Source of the DNA: Siphonodentalium dalli
Lineage: Eukaryota > Mollusca > Scaphopoda > Gadilida > Siphonodentaliidae
NCBI GenBank assembly: GCA_032622095.1
Contig: CP136061.1
Coordinates: 68,203,127 to 68,267,126 of the forward strand
Direction of reading: 5' to 3'
DNA: 64,000 nt
Shown here: positions 29,101 to 44,100 of the stretch, one piece after another
How the letters are laid out: each line of letters opens with the position of its first letter
How positions within the stretch are numbered: the stretch's first letter is position 1
The notes under the pieces: generated by a model
Databases searched by the model: none
Told to the model about the DNA's origin: nothing
Seen by the model: only the letters and a program-made list of their open reading frames with translations
Position numbers and translations under genes: made by a program

Positions 29101-32100
29101 ATCGGTTGACGTTTGTTCAAATTTTCGCACTAACAGTCATAAAATTGCTAAAAATAGACAAACTAAGTGCCGTAACTGAGGTAAAAAGGATCGGTAAAAT
29201 CTGGTTTTCGATCTTGTTCGAGATAATGTTGAGAAAGAACAATATACCAAATATGAATGAAATTGGTTGACGTTTGTTCAAGTTATGCTAATGGACATCA
29301 AATTGTTATAAATAGAAACAACTGGCATAATTCTTGTTAGAAAGTTGAGGCAGGCATGATTTTGTGTGTGCAGCTGTTGCATGTGACAATAAATTCACAT
29401 GCAACAAGGGGTACGCATCTAAGATGCTTTTGTTGAGTTTTTTGGCAGACGAACCAAACTTCTGCCAATAAGGTGCACAACTCCGGGAAAAAAAGTTGGA
29501 CGGTGGTATATTATTGCAATAGACCTATATACTAAATATCAATTGAATCTGTTAATATTTCATTGAGTTATTGCACTAACGGTGATAAAATTGTGATTAA
29601 AATAGACAAACTAAGACTCATAACTCCGGAAAAACAATTCGGACAAACCAGGTTTTCGAACTCGTCCGAGATATTGTTGCAATAGACTCATATACCAAAT
29701 ATTGTTTAAATCGGTTGATATTTCATTGAGTTATCGTTCTAACGGTGATAACATTGCTAAAAATAGACAAACTAAGACCCATAACTCTGCAAAAAAAAAT
29801 TCGGACAAACCTGGTTTTCGAACTCGTCCGAAATATTGTTGCAGGAGACTCATACACCAAATATTGTTGAAATCGGTTAATATTTCATCGAGTTATCGCG
29901 CTAACGGTGATAAAATTGCTAAGAATAGACAAACTAAGACCCATAACTCCGCGAAATTTTTTCGGACAAACCTGATTTTCGAACTCGTCCAAGATATTGT
30001 TGCAGGAGATTCATATACCAAATATTGTTGAAATCGGTTAATATTTCATCGAGTTATCACATTAAAGGTGATAAAATTGCTAAAAATAGACAAACTAAGA
30101 CCCATAACTCCGCGAAATAAAATCGGACAAACTTGATTTTCGAACTCCTCCGAGATATTGTTGCAGGAGACTCATATACCAAATATTGTTGAAATCGGTT
30201 AATATCTCATCGAGTTATCGCGCTAACGGTGATAAAATTGCTAAAAATAGACAAACTAAGACCCATAACTCCGCGAATAAAATTTGGACAAACCTGGTTT
30301 TCGAACACGTCCGAGATATTGTTGCAAGAGTCTCATATACAAAGTATTGTTGAAATTGGTTAATATTTGCGTGAGTTATCGCGCTATCGGTGAAAAACTT
30401 AACTAAAAACCATCTAAGATCGATAACTCATGTAAAAAAGTTCGGACATGACCCATTTTCTACAGGCAGTAAATAGTCATTGGGAGCAACTGCCATACCA
30501 AACAAATTTTGAATATGTTCACAAATGTCAAAGTTATAAGGCATCCTTTAAGTCAGCCCGCCGCCCGCCCGCCAACCTTCCCTCGTCAAACCAAAAAATG
30601 GCCACTTGCCCGCACAGCAACCGTCCCTTGTCAGTTGAGTTTTGATCAAACCCAGAAGAACCATATGAAGTTTGGTGATGATTGGATGAGGAATGTGGTC
30701 TTTAGGGTGTGCCAAAGGATTTAGTCATGCAAAGAGTAAAATTCAAGATGGCTGCTTTTAGGGTGTGCCAAAGGATTTAGTCATGCAAAGAGTAAAATTC
30801 AAGATGGCTGCCAGCAACCATGTTTTAAAAAAGAAGTCAAAATGGCTCAAGTTCATTTTGTTGACACCCCAACATCACCATTCTATGATCTAATAAGTAC
30901 TATACTGTAACAGAAGGAGAGAGAGAGAAGTGCGGGAGTCGCACCGAAAGTTGGCAGCACCCGAAATCCCAAGCCGGTTACCCATCCAATGACAAACCAA
31001 GCTTGACGTTGCTTCACTTCAGTGATCACACAAAGCATCTAACTGCTGTGACCAAGAGATCTAGACCTCTCGAGCAGATAAGTCATTGGCCTTCGATATT
31101 TACAAAGCGAACGGTACAATACTATACAATAGCCAATTTATAACATGATTATAATGAGTAAGAACATCATTATAATCAGGAGAAAAAAACAGTTTAAATA
31201 AGCTATACTTGTATATGAGAGAGAAGTCATCTCCCTAGGACAAAATTAGGGAGAAGTGACACAATATAGGGAGAAGATATCTAGAGTTGAGCTAAAATAA
31301 ACAATTATAAACAAGCACACTACTTTAACAAATGCATCACTATTGACATAATGCTTAACAAGGGGGATTATACATTTGAATATGTCGATCCTCACTTCTG
31401 ACGGCCATAATTCACTTGGAATTAAAATATGCAATTGATTTGGGCAGACTAATATATACTAGTAAGCTTAGATCTGTAGCTGTTGATAAATGTAGAGGTT
31501 TTGTACAAAATGTGTATTATCTTTATCGATAAATTCTGTGTTTGGAATCAACAGATATTTTTGTTATCATCTGTGTTAAGAGTTTTCGAACAATTTAACC
31601 TAGAATTGTGCGACAGATTGTATAGATTATAGCTTTTACTTGAGCGATTGGCATTGTATTTGTAGGAATCAAATCAGGTTTTAGTGAATTAAGGCCATTA
31701 GAATTGAGAAAGTATTTGTTAGTTGACTATTCACTCACACAAGTTGTGTCCAGCATGATGTCTTCAGCAAGATGTCTTCCCATTTCACAGCACATGTCTC
31801 ACTCAGTTACACGAAAAAGCAGCCACAGGAAGTGGATGTCTATAGCTTGTTTCATCTATAGTCTATACCTAGTTTATAACACCAACAACTCCCCTTCTCT
31901 TTGTACACTATCTACAGTCCATATTTACATCACGTTTCTCAAACTCGTTACAATCGTCCAGTCTCCAACAATCCCAAGATTGTCAGAGAAGATGGTCCCT
32001 TCTTTGTTAAGGAGTCCGCCAGTTGATTTTTTTTCTTCTGCCAATTAATCTGTTTGATGTCACCCTTGCTAAGCAATTCCTTTATGCTATTGATGTCAAT

Positions 32101-35100
32101 TCTAAGTCTCTTCTCAACAACACTGTTTGTCGAATGGAGAGTGTCAAAGAGAGAATGGTTATCGGTGACATAGTCTATTTGCAGTAATTCTCCACCATAT
32201 AATTCAGAATAGAATAAGTTGATAGCAATTGCAGAATCAATGGTGTCTGACATTGCTAGTGTTTCTGCAGCTAGTGTACTGCGAACAATCCTCCGAATGC
32301 GTTTTGACTGCCATGAGAGCAGAATGATCTCGCCATCTGAATTCTCCAACAATAGGAGAAATCCCCCCTGACTTCCTCCATCCACTATGTTTCCAAATGA
32401 TGCATCATTATACACTTTGATTTTTAGTGGATCACGCTGTTCTCCTTTTAAGTTTCTGAACTTTAACTGAATATTATCAGATTTCACTCTTCGTATCAAT
32501 TTATTGAGTTCCATAATGTCTTTCACTTTGTCGAAAGAATTTGAGATTGACATTGTTTCAAATAGGATATCCGGTCGGGTTTGTGTTGCTATCCATTGAA
32601 GTTGACCTAACTTTGACCGCATTAACTCTCTTTCCTTACAGGTTAATTTTTCATCCTTTTCTTTTAATCTTTCTTTCGGAATGGTTATCTGTTTTAAACA
32701 TTTCAGATAGTCATTCTGATCCAAAGTTATCAAGCCATTAATTGTCAAACTTTAGGTTTAATCCAATATATCGGAATGATTCAGAGTCTTCACGTCCAAC
32801 ATTTAGTTGCTTTCTGATTTCTGGAATCACTTTGTCTTGAAAATCTGATGATCCGGCCCATATAAAATCATCAACATGACTGGCGAGAATACCTTCTAGC
32901 TTTCCATTCACATACCAATAAAAAAAACTGCAGGGTCAATAACAGAAACTTGTCCTCCACATGCTGTCATGACTTCCTTCACCTTTATGTACCAATTTAG
33001 GCACACTTTTTCAAAGGCCAGATAACTTCTGTAGTACAATACTCCTTTGGTGGTCTAATATACACATTTCTGGATAACTCACATCCTTGAAGAAAAGCTG
33101 ATTTGATATCCATTGACTTAGGTGTCCACTCTTTCTCCATTAAAATACTCAGGATGAGACGGAGCGATTCTTTCATGCATGTAGGTGAATCTTTGCTTAC
33201 AATGTTCTTATCACCATCTTCGAAATCTCTGGTGACCAGACACACTTTCTTTACTTCTTTCTCATCGCCTTGTTTCTTCACTGTACATATCCATCTTGTT
33301 GTGATGCATTTTTGACCCATGTCCTGTTCTTCATCATACACATTGAACTCTTTCCATTTTTCAAGTTCCGCAAGTTTTGCCTCATCGAAGGAATCCGTAA
33401 CAGATATAAAAATATGTTCGGAATCATCATTCTGTTCAGATGAGAAAGGTTCTGCAACTAATTCCAAGTCATCAAGTAGACTTAAATCCAAAGACTTTTG
33501 CTCCCCAGCTAGAGTTGATGGTTCAGAAAACTCCACATTAAACCAATGTTTGTAAACGCCAGTAGATTTACCTGCCCTAGAAAGAACTTTCACTGTGCAC
33601 TGTCCATCATCACTATTGAATTTAAGATATTGTCCTGGTTTAGGGATGATATGTGGTTTACTTGCATCAGTAACGCTATCATGAATTACATTCGCTGTTT
33701 CATCAAGGGAGACAGTCCTAGCAGGTTCAGTGTGAATTTCTTCCTCTAATAAATCCTCATTTGAGTCAACTACCGCTGGGATACTATCTTGACCTTTCTC
33801 AATCGACATTTATGTACTCTCACATAAGTTCCGCCATGCCTCACGAACACTACCACACTGTCTTGTCCAATAACTACACCCGGTCTTTTCCATTCAGAAG
33901 ACTGCATTCTTTTATAATATACTTTATCTCCTTGAGCATAATTGTCATAAGATCTACGGAGCGCTCTACGGATACGTTCTGAAGATTCAGATTCCATAAA
34001 AGACTTTCTTGCAGCATGAAGAGTATTTATACGTTTTGCAATATATTCCTTTGTCACCGTCCCTTCTAAAGCAGGAAGGTTGTCTACTAACACTGATGGA
34101 AGATTTTGATTATGTTCGTATACAAGTTGGTATGAACTGAAACCATGTACGTTACACGAAGAGTTTTTAGCGTTTAGAGACCATGCTAAAGCAGTTTCCA
34201 TGTCAATGTTATTTCCTTGCATCACTTCGTTGAATATTTCAGTCAATGTTCCATTATGTCTCTCTAGACATGCATTACTCCATGCTGATTAAGCCGGGGT
34301 TGTTTTTATTGTGATATTGAAATTTTCAGCTATATCTTTCATGTCGTTATTTTCAAATTCCCCACCATTGTCAAAATAAACACGTCAGAGATCCATGTAT
34401 AGCTATCCAAACTTGAATGAATTTTTCAACAATTACGGAAGCTCACTTTGATCTGATAATGGTTGCAGCACTGAATCGAGTGAATAGATCCATTATATGT
34501 AAATACCACAAATTTGTCTGAATTTCGTGCAAGTCCATAGCTACTGTTTCGTTAAAATTACGAGCCATCGGTAAACCCACTGCCAGTCTCGGACGTAGAC
34601 GTTTGAACTTTGCACAAATCTCACAAGTATCAACAATGTTCCCCAAAAGTTTCTTGACATCAGGAGTAACATTAACTCCAGAATCTTTCAACAAATCTAA
34701 CAATTTGAATGATTGGGCATGTCCAAACTGTTTATGAATTTAGTCAGGGTAAATTTATCACACTTACTGTTTCCATTGCCACTTTCTGTGATTTTAACTT
34801 GCTGAAGATTTTTGGCCTCAGGATGTATAGGTATACAGTGATGTCCACTGGAAGGTGCAATTGAACATCCTGTCCAAAGAAAACTGCTTTGTCATTACTA
34901 ATATCCAGAATCGCCCCTGCTTTCTTCAACGACTCTTTGCTAAGTAGGAGTGGGATTTCACAAGGAACTACCTCTGTAACAATATTACACTGTGTTGCTC
35001 CAATACATGCAGGAAGTGTTACTGTCTGAACAGACTGAACTTTCTGACCGTCACCAAACTTAAAATCTTGTGAACTCTCAGATATTTTCACAAGAGGAAC

Positions 35101-38100
35101 GTCGTCACTGTCAAGTTCATTTAAATGATTGTTCAGCCATTTTTCTCCACAAACAGTTTTTGTACATGCTGTGTCTAATACGGCTGTTCCAAAAGCTTCA
35201 GTCATAAGAATCTCATTTGCACTTTGCTGCTCTCCTTCGGTGAACAAAGTTATATTTGCAGATTCGACCTTCGAACGACCTCTCATTCTTATAGTTTCCG
35301 ACTCTCTATTCCGTGAAAGAAAATGAGCCCAATGATACAAGCTTCCACATATCACACATGTTGTTCTTTTCCCAAAACGATCAAGAGGATTAGTTCCCGG
35401 CATTTCATTTGATGTCGAATGGCCGGTATTGTCGGTATGGCTTTTGATTTCCAGTGAAGCAAACATCTGTGGGTTCTTGTTTGACTTTTACTCCCCATAT
35501 AGGTTGTTCTGCACAAGTAGAATTTATACTGGCGAAGATGAGTTTCAGAGCAGACTTCATGTCATCAAATTTAATATCCCAACATGCCGTTAACGCTAAC
35601 TGACGATCTTTTTCACTCAAACTTGAATTGTCAAGAAGTTTAAAAGCAAGTATGGCTGATGTTAATGTCATTTCAAACTTTTTACAATTGGTATATCTTT
35701 GCTCAAATTCAACGATGTAGTCAAGCATACTCATGGAATCTGGTCATCGAAAATTTTCAAAATTTCTGTATGCTCCGTACGCCAAGTCGGTTTTGTCTTT
35801 TTCAAAAACTGAATCCAATTTATCTAACAATGTTTTCATTCCAGTCTCCTTATTCAGATCAGCAGCAGGAAATGGTAGCACAGTTTCACGGGCTTGTCCC
35901 GTTAAACAAAGTGCCACCGCCAATGCACGCTTTGGTTTCTCTAAGTCAGTCACCAACTCCAACATGCTCAATTCATTCTTCCAAGAATCATAAGTTTGTT
36001 TCTCCAACTTGGGAGGAATCTTGTAGGAATGAGCCATGATCTTTATTTATCTGCTACCACTTTGTTAGTTGACTATTCACTCACACAAGTTGTGTCCAGC
36101 AAGATGTCTTCAGCATGATTCCAATTTCACAGCACATGTCTCACTCAGTTACACCAAAAAGCAGCCACAGGAAGTGGATGTCTATAGCTTGTTTCATCTA
36201 TAGTCTAGTGATGAGCCGATAATCGGAAACGACAATCGGAATCGGCCGATTGTGGCCCATCGGATGACAATCGGTACTCGGGTTTCAACATCGGAAAATC
36301 CGATTGTCCAAATAACAATCAGGTGCTTGTTTTTATTCAATAAACTGTGTTAAATATAACGATGTTTTGTTGGATAAATGACCAGTAAACATGGCTGAAA
36401 GTGTAACCAAACACAAATTTGATGATATACAACCAGGTCCTGCCTAACACAAGTATAAACCCCCGAAAGTACATGTCACCGGCCACATAATTACGCAGTT
36501 CACTGCATTCACCACGCTTCAGTTATTATATATCGAATGAATTTAAATAATTATGTACAATAGCCCATTATATACATATAGTGTAGTGTGTTTACAACAT
36601 CCCCATTCATCAATTAACAAATATTATTCAACCTAGTGACCGCTAGTCACCAGTATTCAAACTGATTCAAACTGATATCAGGTCCGCCAGTGACCTCAAT
36701 GACCTCTTATCTATAAGCCGACATACAAAAACATGCAGACAGTAAACGAGTGTTGTGTCATGCCGTGTTTCCTTTGTGTTGTATCTACAGTTGAGTTCAG
36801 AATAATGTGGTATAACATCAAAATCCCTTCCTCAGACGGAGGTCTCATGTAGAATTCTTGTATTTTATTAATTGGATAGGGATAAATACACTGGTAACAA
36901 TTATTAATATTTTGATTGTTTTTATTTGTAATTAAACATTTCGTTCTTGTTTTGATGTGAACGGTCATGCACTCTTCTGAGTTGTCATCGCGGCAAATGA
37001 CAAAACTCACCTGTGATTGTAGCCAGAATTCAGACCCCCTATTGACTTACAGTTGTATATGGCGCATGCACATTTTGAGGGGAAATACTGGGTCAACAAG
37101 TAGCGACTTATAGACAGAAATCTATGGTAAATTGAGCTTAATATAACATGTGTGTTGGTTGTCAGGATGCAGAAATTCGTCCACCCATACCTACCTTTAT
37201 ACTTACCCAAACGTATAATTATGTATACTGGTATATTACTGATGTTGTTTCTTCCAAATCGAAGTAGTATATAACACATATAACATATTTTGGTATAATT
37301 ATTACAATAATCGGAATCGGCCGATTGTGATCTCAAATAATCGGCAAATTGGCGCAAGGCTCTATTTGACTATCGGCTCATCACTACTATATTCTATACC
37401 TAGTTTATAACACCAACAGTGTTCAACTAAGTAATCCCCCTTGTTAAGCATTATGTCAATAGCGATGATCGTTTAATTTACATTTTTACTCGCTTTTTAA
37501 ACAACAAGCCCATGTGTCCTGCGTTAAGAATAGGCTTACCATTGACTACACTGGAAGTCATATCCACCACCCCCTCCCCCCCTCCCCCCCCTCCCCCCCC
37601 CGCCCCCCCCCCCCCCCCCCCCCCAAGGTATTTAATTTCTTATTTCAGTCTGACCTTTTGAAATCATGTACTGAAGCACTCCGATAGGATTCTGGGATAC
37701 TGAATGATACAACCCCCCTTAATTGTCTGAAAATTATCAAAGAATAACTCAAAAGCTTACCTTGAATGAAAAGGTTTGTTCTGTTTCTACTGGTATTTCG
37801 CTGGGATCCGTCTTAAACAGTTTCAAAGTTCCGTCAGAAGACTGATGGGTCGAATTCATAACACATTTCACTTCATTTTTATTGCTGCAAAAAAATTTAA
37901 GCATCAATAATGGAGCTAAATTTATTGTGTGATATTTACAAAAGAACACAAGTTTACGATCAGGATCCCAAGTACAGTAATGCCCTAAAATTGACTCCTT
38001 AACCACAGCAGAATTATGGGTACCGGTAATTTTTCAGGATTTAGTTGGAAATTATGCTTGTTGTCATTCATCTCAGTGGGAGCTTTACGATGAATGGCAA

Positions 38101-41100
38101 CAAGCCATATTTGCGACTAAATCCTGAAAAATTACCAATAATTCTGCTGTGATTAAGGTGTCAATTATTTAGGGCATTACTGTAGACTAGACACTGGCTT
38201 TGTGACGCTCCGTAGAATAGACGGTGGCTTAGTGACGCTCCGATGCTCTGCTATGTTCCCCATCATGAGCGACCACTACAATCAATTGAAAATTTCAGAA
38301 AAGAGCATCCCAGTTGCTATCAGACTTTTATTGGTCGTTGTTGATCGCTCACGAAAGAAATAAATCTCTCACTGAAAAAACCCAAAAAGTTAACAATGAT
38401 GGTGTGAACATAGATGTCTCATTGCTAAAATGATAAAAGGACGCTGACCAAAATGTCCCCCCCCCCCCTACGAAGGTGGCAGGATTGACGGATGTATGGG
38501 TTTCAGATCCTATAATACAAACTGTAGGAGGAACTGATTACACCAATATGACACAAATCACTTAATACTGCCTCAGTTGTGCCATAATTTGTTAAATTTG
38601 CCAAAACAGATATATTAAGGAGGAGAGTAGTAAACCAGCCAGCCCCTCCACCATGATAAACCAGCCAGCCCCTCCACCATGATAAACCAGCCAGCCACTC
38701 CACCATGATAAACCAGCCAGCCACTCCACCATGATAAACCAGCCAGCCCCTCCACCATGATAAACCAGCCATCCCCTCCACCATGATGCATAGCAGCCCT
38801 TCAACCATGATCTATAGTCCCCAGAGGGTGAATTTAGTTATGCTAGCCCACTGGGGACCTCATTCTGCAAATGTCCAGCACCATATTTGGAGGCCTGTCC
38901 AGTCTACCCCCCCCCCCCCCATTATTCTTCAAAAATATGAGGGGTGTAAAATGTAATACCAATACTTACTGTTGGAGAATCCTACAATCAATGTCGTCAC
39001 CAAATTTGACTGATTTCAGTATATTATATACACAGTCTAGATTGGTTCCAGTGATTGTTACTGGAGTACCCCCATCTATCAGTCCATGTTTAGGTGACAT
39101 CTGAAATCATAATTGATTACAATTAAATATATTTTATTGCAAAACATTTTATCACAAAGGGATCGTGCACAAATTCTCTAATTATTGCACTTCTCCCACA
39201 AAAGTACATAAACGTTGGAATATATATAAATTAAATCATACAATTTTGCGAACATAACATTTTATAACATAAACAGAAAAGAGTAAATGTCTAATGAAAT
39301 ATATACATTTCAGTGAGTTTATGTGTAGTTTTGTGAGCTGTTGTTATGTGAGCTGTCATTGCGATAGAGTTTTATATATAGTGTATTAAGCAACATACAT
39401 GTAGTTGTTATTTTTCTTGCAAAGGGGTGGCACATACAAATCAATTAAAGCAGCAATTAGGTGATTGAGCAATATGCTTAATCCTTTCACTGCCAAGTCC
39501 GATTTTTGTATCAACCCATATTTCCTTGATCATTTTTCAAATTTATTGATTATAATAATATGATACATTGATGGAAAGAACTCTTAACTTGAAATTGACT
39601 CAGTTACAACTTTTGTATCGCATTCAACATTGGATAACGTTTGTATTTCTAGTTCTGATAACTGATACGATAGAGAACATATAATAGATCTACAGTAATG
39701 CTCTAAATAATCGACTCCTTAACCACAGCAGAATTATGGGTAATTTTTCAGGATTTAGTCAGAAATTTGGCTTGTTGCCATTCAATGGAAAACTCTCAGT
39801 GAGAGAGGGAAAATTTAGTGATGCTATCCCGCAGAGTGGGCTAGCATCACCAGATTCACCCTCTGTGGACCTCAATCTGCATGGCCTCATCTGCTATTAT
39901 TATTATTATTTAATTCAGGCAGGATTGCCTATAGAAATATCATAAATAAATACCACAATAAATCAAAATAAAACACAAATTATGTATATAAAAGATTATG
40001 GGAGATATAGACTCAGATTGAAGTTCCCAAATGGTGAATATCGTGATATACACCCATTGGGAACCTCGATTATGCAATGTGTTGATTGCCAATTTGGGGA
40101 TATAGAGAAACTAAACTAAACAAGAAATAGAATCTATGTGAAGAAGTTTCTATAGAAATTTGATAATAAACTTTCCAGAGAAAATGAGGACTAAGCACTG
40201 GCACAGTATCTGTAATGCTGCACCAGCGCATTTCTTGTCGTGAAAAGGTTTATTTTCAATATACAGTAAAATATCCTGTCCGTATTCATGGAACAAATTG
40301 CTGTTGTGATAGGTGTGACTGCTGACTTGCCTCTCCAAGTTAAACTTATTATTTTATGGCTCTGAGGCAATACAGAACATTCAAGTCTGCAAATAGTGTG
40401 TCTGTAATTTGCAGAATGAGGTCCCCAGAAAGTGAATTTAGTGATGCTATCATGCACAGTGTTTGACAATAACAGACAATAAACATGTATGATACAATCT
40501 CAGTTTAAATATAATAAAATGGCGCTGACAAAATGTCCCCCAATGAAGTTGGCAGGATCCCTATACTACAAAGTGTAGGAGGAATTGATTACACCAATAT
40601 GATACAAAGTGCATATTCATTAAATATTTTTCCACATCTTCAATGTGTGAATAAATGGTCCATAACTCTAAAATAAAAAACATAAAAATTTCTATGTCGA
40701 AAAATGGCAATAACTCCACCAAAATGACTCTGATTGAACTCAATGCACATGCTGGTTGACATCTGTGCCAAGCCAAGTTTTAAAAATATTGACTGGAAAA
40801 TGACGGAATACATACTCGAACAAAAGATACATCCCAGATGTACGATTCTATGTCGAAAAATGGCAATAACTCAGCCAAAATGATCCCGACTGAACTCAAA
40901 ATCGCAGGTTCCCATGCTTGTTGATACAGATGCCAAGTTTAAAAAAACAAGCAGTCGCAGACGGCGGTATCCCCTGCCGAAATATTCAGTTGGGGAAGTG
41001 CATTCTCAATAATGTTTGCGTTCTCAGTATGTGCTAAACAAGAGGTGGGATTTTGTCAAAAAGACTGGCTTGCGAACTCATTTTAGGTACTGGTCATGAA

Positions 41101-44100
41101 TATACCAATAAACAAAGTCCAATAACTTTGTGGAAATGACCCCTGTGGCATCGTCCATTAGCACACAAAAAAATAAACAAAGTCCAATAACTCCGCTGAA
41201 AATATCTGACTGGACCTGGTTTGCGAACTTGTTCTAGATACTGGTCATGTGAACTCAAATACCAAAAATCTTTGAAATCCATTGACATTTATGGAAATGA
41301 GCCCTGTGACGTCGTCCATTTGCACCAAAAAAATAAACAAAGTCCAATAACTCTGCTGAAAATATCTGGCCGGACTTGGTTTGTGAACTCATTCTAGATA
41401 CTGGTCAAGTGAACTCATATACCAAATATCTTTGAAATCCGTTGAGATTTGTGGAAATGAGGCCTGTGACGTCGTCTATTTGCTATTTGGTAAATTCGAC
41501 TAAAATAATAAACAAAGTCCAATAACTCCGGTAAAAATATATGGCCGGACCTGACTTGCGAACTCATTCTAGGTAATGGTCAGGTGAACTAATATACCAA
41601 ATATCTTTGAAATCCGTTGAGATTTGTGGAAATGACCCCTGTGACGTCGTCTATTTGCTATTTGGTAAATTCGACTAAAATAATAAACAAAGTCCAATAA
41701 CTCCGGTCAAAATATCCGGCCAGACCTGACTTGCGAACTCATCCTAGGTAATGGTCAGGTGAACTCATATACCAAATATCTTTGAAATCCGTTGAGATTT
41801 GTGGAAAATTCTGTCTATTGTCCAAAAATTACCTTTGTAACATGTGGGGTGCATTCCTTGTGATCATCAGCAGTGCAAGATTTATCACATGACTCTCCGC
41901 ACCATTTACAATTATATGGATCCATCTCCCAACAAGAACAGCAATCCTTTGCCAGCAATTTACACTTATAAAGGGTAACTGAAATGAACAAGAGCTGTTC
42001 AATTGCATGGTTACAATCATAATCATAATTAAGAACATCCAGTCAATTTCAAGTTAAATGCATATTACAGTATTACTGAATTGCCTATTTTGGGTATTTG
42101 TATAAGATCGTTTGCACTAAACCGTTTACATTTTATTCTTACCTATTTATTAACATAGATGTCAAAGAATATTCCACTTTATTGCATACCAAAATTACCG
42201 AAAATGTCCTAAAACAAGCCAAAATCTGACATAATGGGGTTGATTTGGTAAATTTTTTAATATCAATATGTTCATTAAAGGCGAGAATGGCCTTCGTTAT
42301 AGGTTATAATTTAGAAATTACAGTTACAAAATTATGAAATTTCCTCAAGAATATACTAATAGCTATATAATAGTATAATGATAGTATGAATGCGATATTT
42401 TCCACAAAACACACTTTGTGTGAGCCAAGTGTTTGTTTATATATAGCATGTAAAGAGTGAGCAATAAGCAAAACACTCAACACCGTGGGTATTTTTTTTA
42501 GGACAGTGATTCATGGTGACCAATTAAAAACCGAAATCTTGAGTGGCAAGAATTAGCAAGAGCTATAACGGTATGTTGTAAACAACTTGGTGACAGTTTT
42601 AAACAAAGTTCACTTAGTGTGGTCTCCCTGGTGTTGAGTGTTTTTCTTATCGCATACTCTTTATATACAGTACTGTAACATAACACAGCATACAAACTTG
42701 AAAAGAGCATACTATTTACAAAATATTTATGTTTGGTATAAGAACAAGTCTGTCTATATTTCAATATTCTTTCTGTTTATGATGGTTTTAACGGATGTGA
42801 CTATCTTAACCCTTATTCCAACGTATCGTCTTTTGACGTCTTTTGTTGTAACGTCCATATCGTCTTTTGTTTTAGCGTCCGTATCGTCTTTTGACGTCTT
42901 TAATATTTGCATTTTCAACACTCGGATTTGAGACGCGAATAAAGAGGAATAATGACGATTTACATTGATTGTGTTTGTTCTGCTGACGGTTAAGATAATG
43001 AAGGGCACATATTAAACCCTTTCTTCCATTGCTAGGCTTTATATTTGCAAAATGTTGTCTTAGAATACTGTTTTTTGCCGACAAAATGTAAACAAACAAA
43101 ATAGAAACACGTGGTTGCTATGAAGACGAAATTTGTTGTCAGAGACGCTTCCTTGTTGATTGCGTTATGCGTGGCCGCGAGGGTTATCTATGTCACATAA
43201 TTTCTACTTGAAATTGATATTTATATTGGATTATGTATTATTTCTTAGGTGGTAATTTTATACTTTCAAATAGTGCAATATAAACTTGTTTCCCAGTCCT
43301 AATTAAAACAGCCACAGCGAAGCAAAATCTCAGCGTAACGGTTGCGAAACTGGCCACTGGGATGTTTTTCCTGTCGAGTTCCATTATGATTGTCACTTCA
43401 GTCGTGAAAAAAATATGTTTATAATAAATGTTTTTAATCAACTAAAAGTACATGACAATGAAGGCACTTATTTACATCTTGCATCCTATATATTACAAAA
43501 TGCTTACATAAAGTATGTACTCAGTCACATATTGGCTGACAAAATGTAAACAAAGGAAACAGAAACATGTGGTTGCGTACTTTCGACGAAGACGGAATTT
43601 GTCTAAATATTTAATTTAGGTGAACCTCTCCACAAACCAAATGTAATGAAACGTAATCACTAAGTGTCACAATTGTTGTTTAATTTGTGAATTTATAACT
43701 CGAACATTGCAATTCCAAATTGATGACTCACAGTGGATCTTTTTGCTTTTATTGCACAAATTTACTTTGCAAAATCAGGTTAAACATGTCAGAGCATTGG
43801 AATATTTTTTCCGGTTGTAATGTAACTACGGACGCGCGCCCCATTGTGTTGTGATATCGGAGGGATCCTGAATGCATAATTAAAAACTATGTTTATATAT
43901 ATAATCTACAAAATTAGTACAATAAATTGATGAGATATTATTTTATATATCCATCTGTTCAAGATTTCAAATACGCTGCGCAAAAGACCCTCAACTGATC
44001 GATTGAGAAAGAAATCAATATAAAAAGTAAATATCTCCCGGTTTGACATCAAGTCAGCCCAATGAGAGTGCTTCTAAATAAATTTCAAAGTTCACATGCA

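Larger units (their letters stand above)
31717..37418 (-). mobile_element. Ty1/copia LTR retrotransposon, decayed, with nested hAT
   Basis: On the minus strand the order is 5' LTR, primer site, gag, protease, integrase, reverse transcriptase, RNase H, polypurine tract and 3' LTR. Integrase before RT defines Ty1/copia. It sits in a plexin intron in the same orientation as the gene, flanked by gtatt and gtgtt (imperfect 5-bp duplication). Without the hAT insert it is about 4.5 kb. The coding region has in-frame stops and frameshifts, so this copy is dead. LTRs of about 170 bp are short but within the range of invertebrate copia elements. Confidence 0.93.

Noticed and set aside
29588-30480. Regularly spaced repeats resembling a CRISPR layout
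   Set aside because: The whole 161-bp unit is conserved with no unique spacers, and the genome is eukaryotic.
38503-38808. 101-codon frame rich in W, G and M
   Set aside because: It is the 26-bp minisatellite read in one frame.
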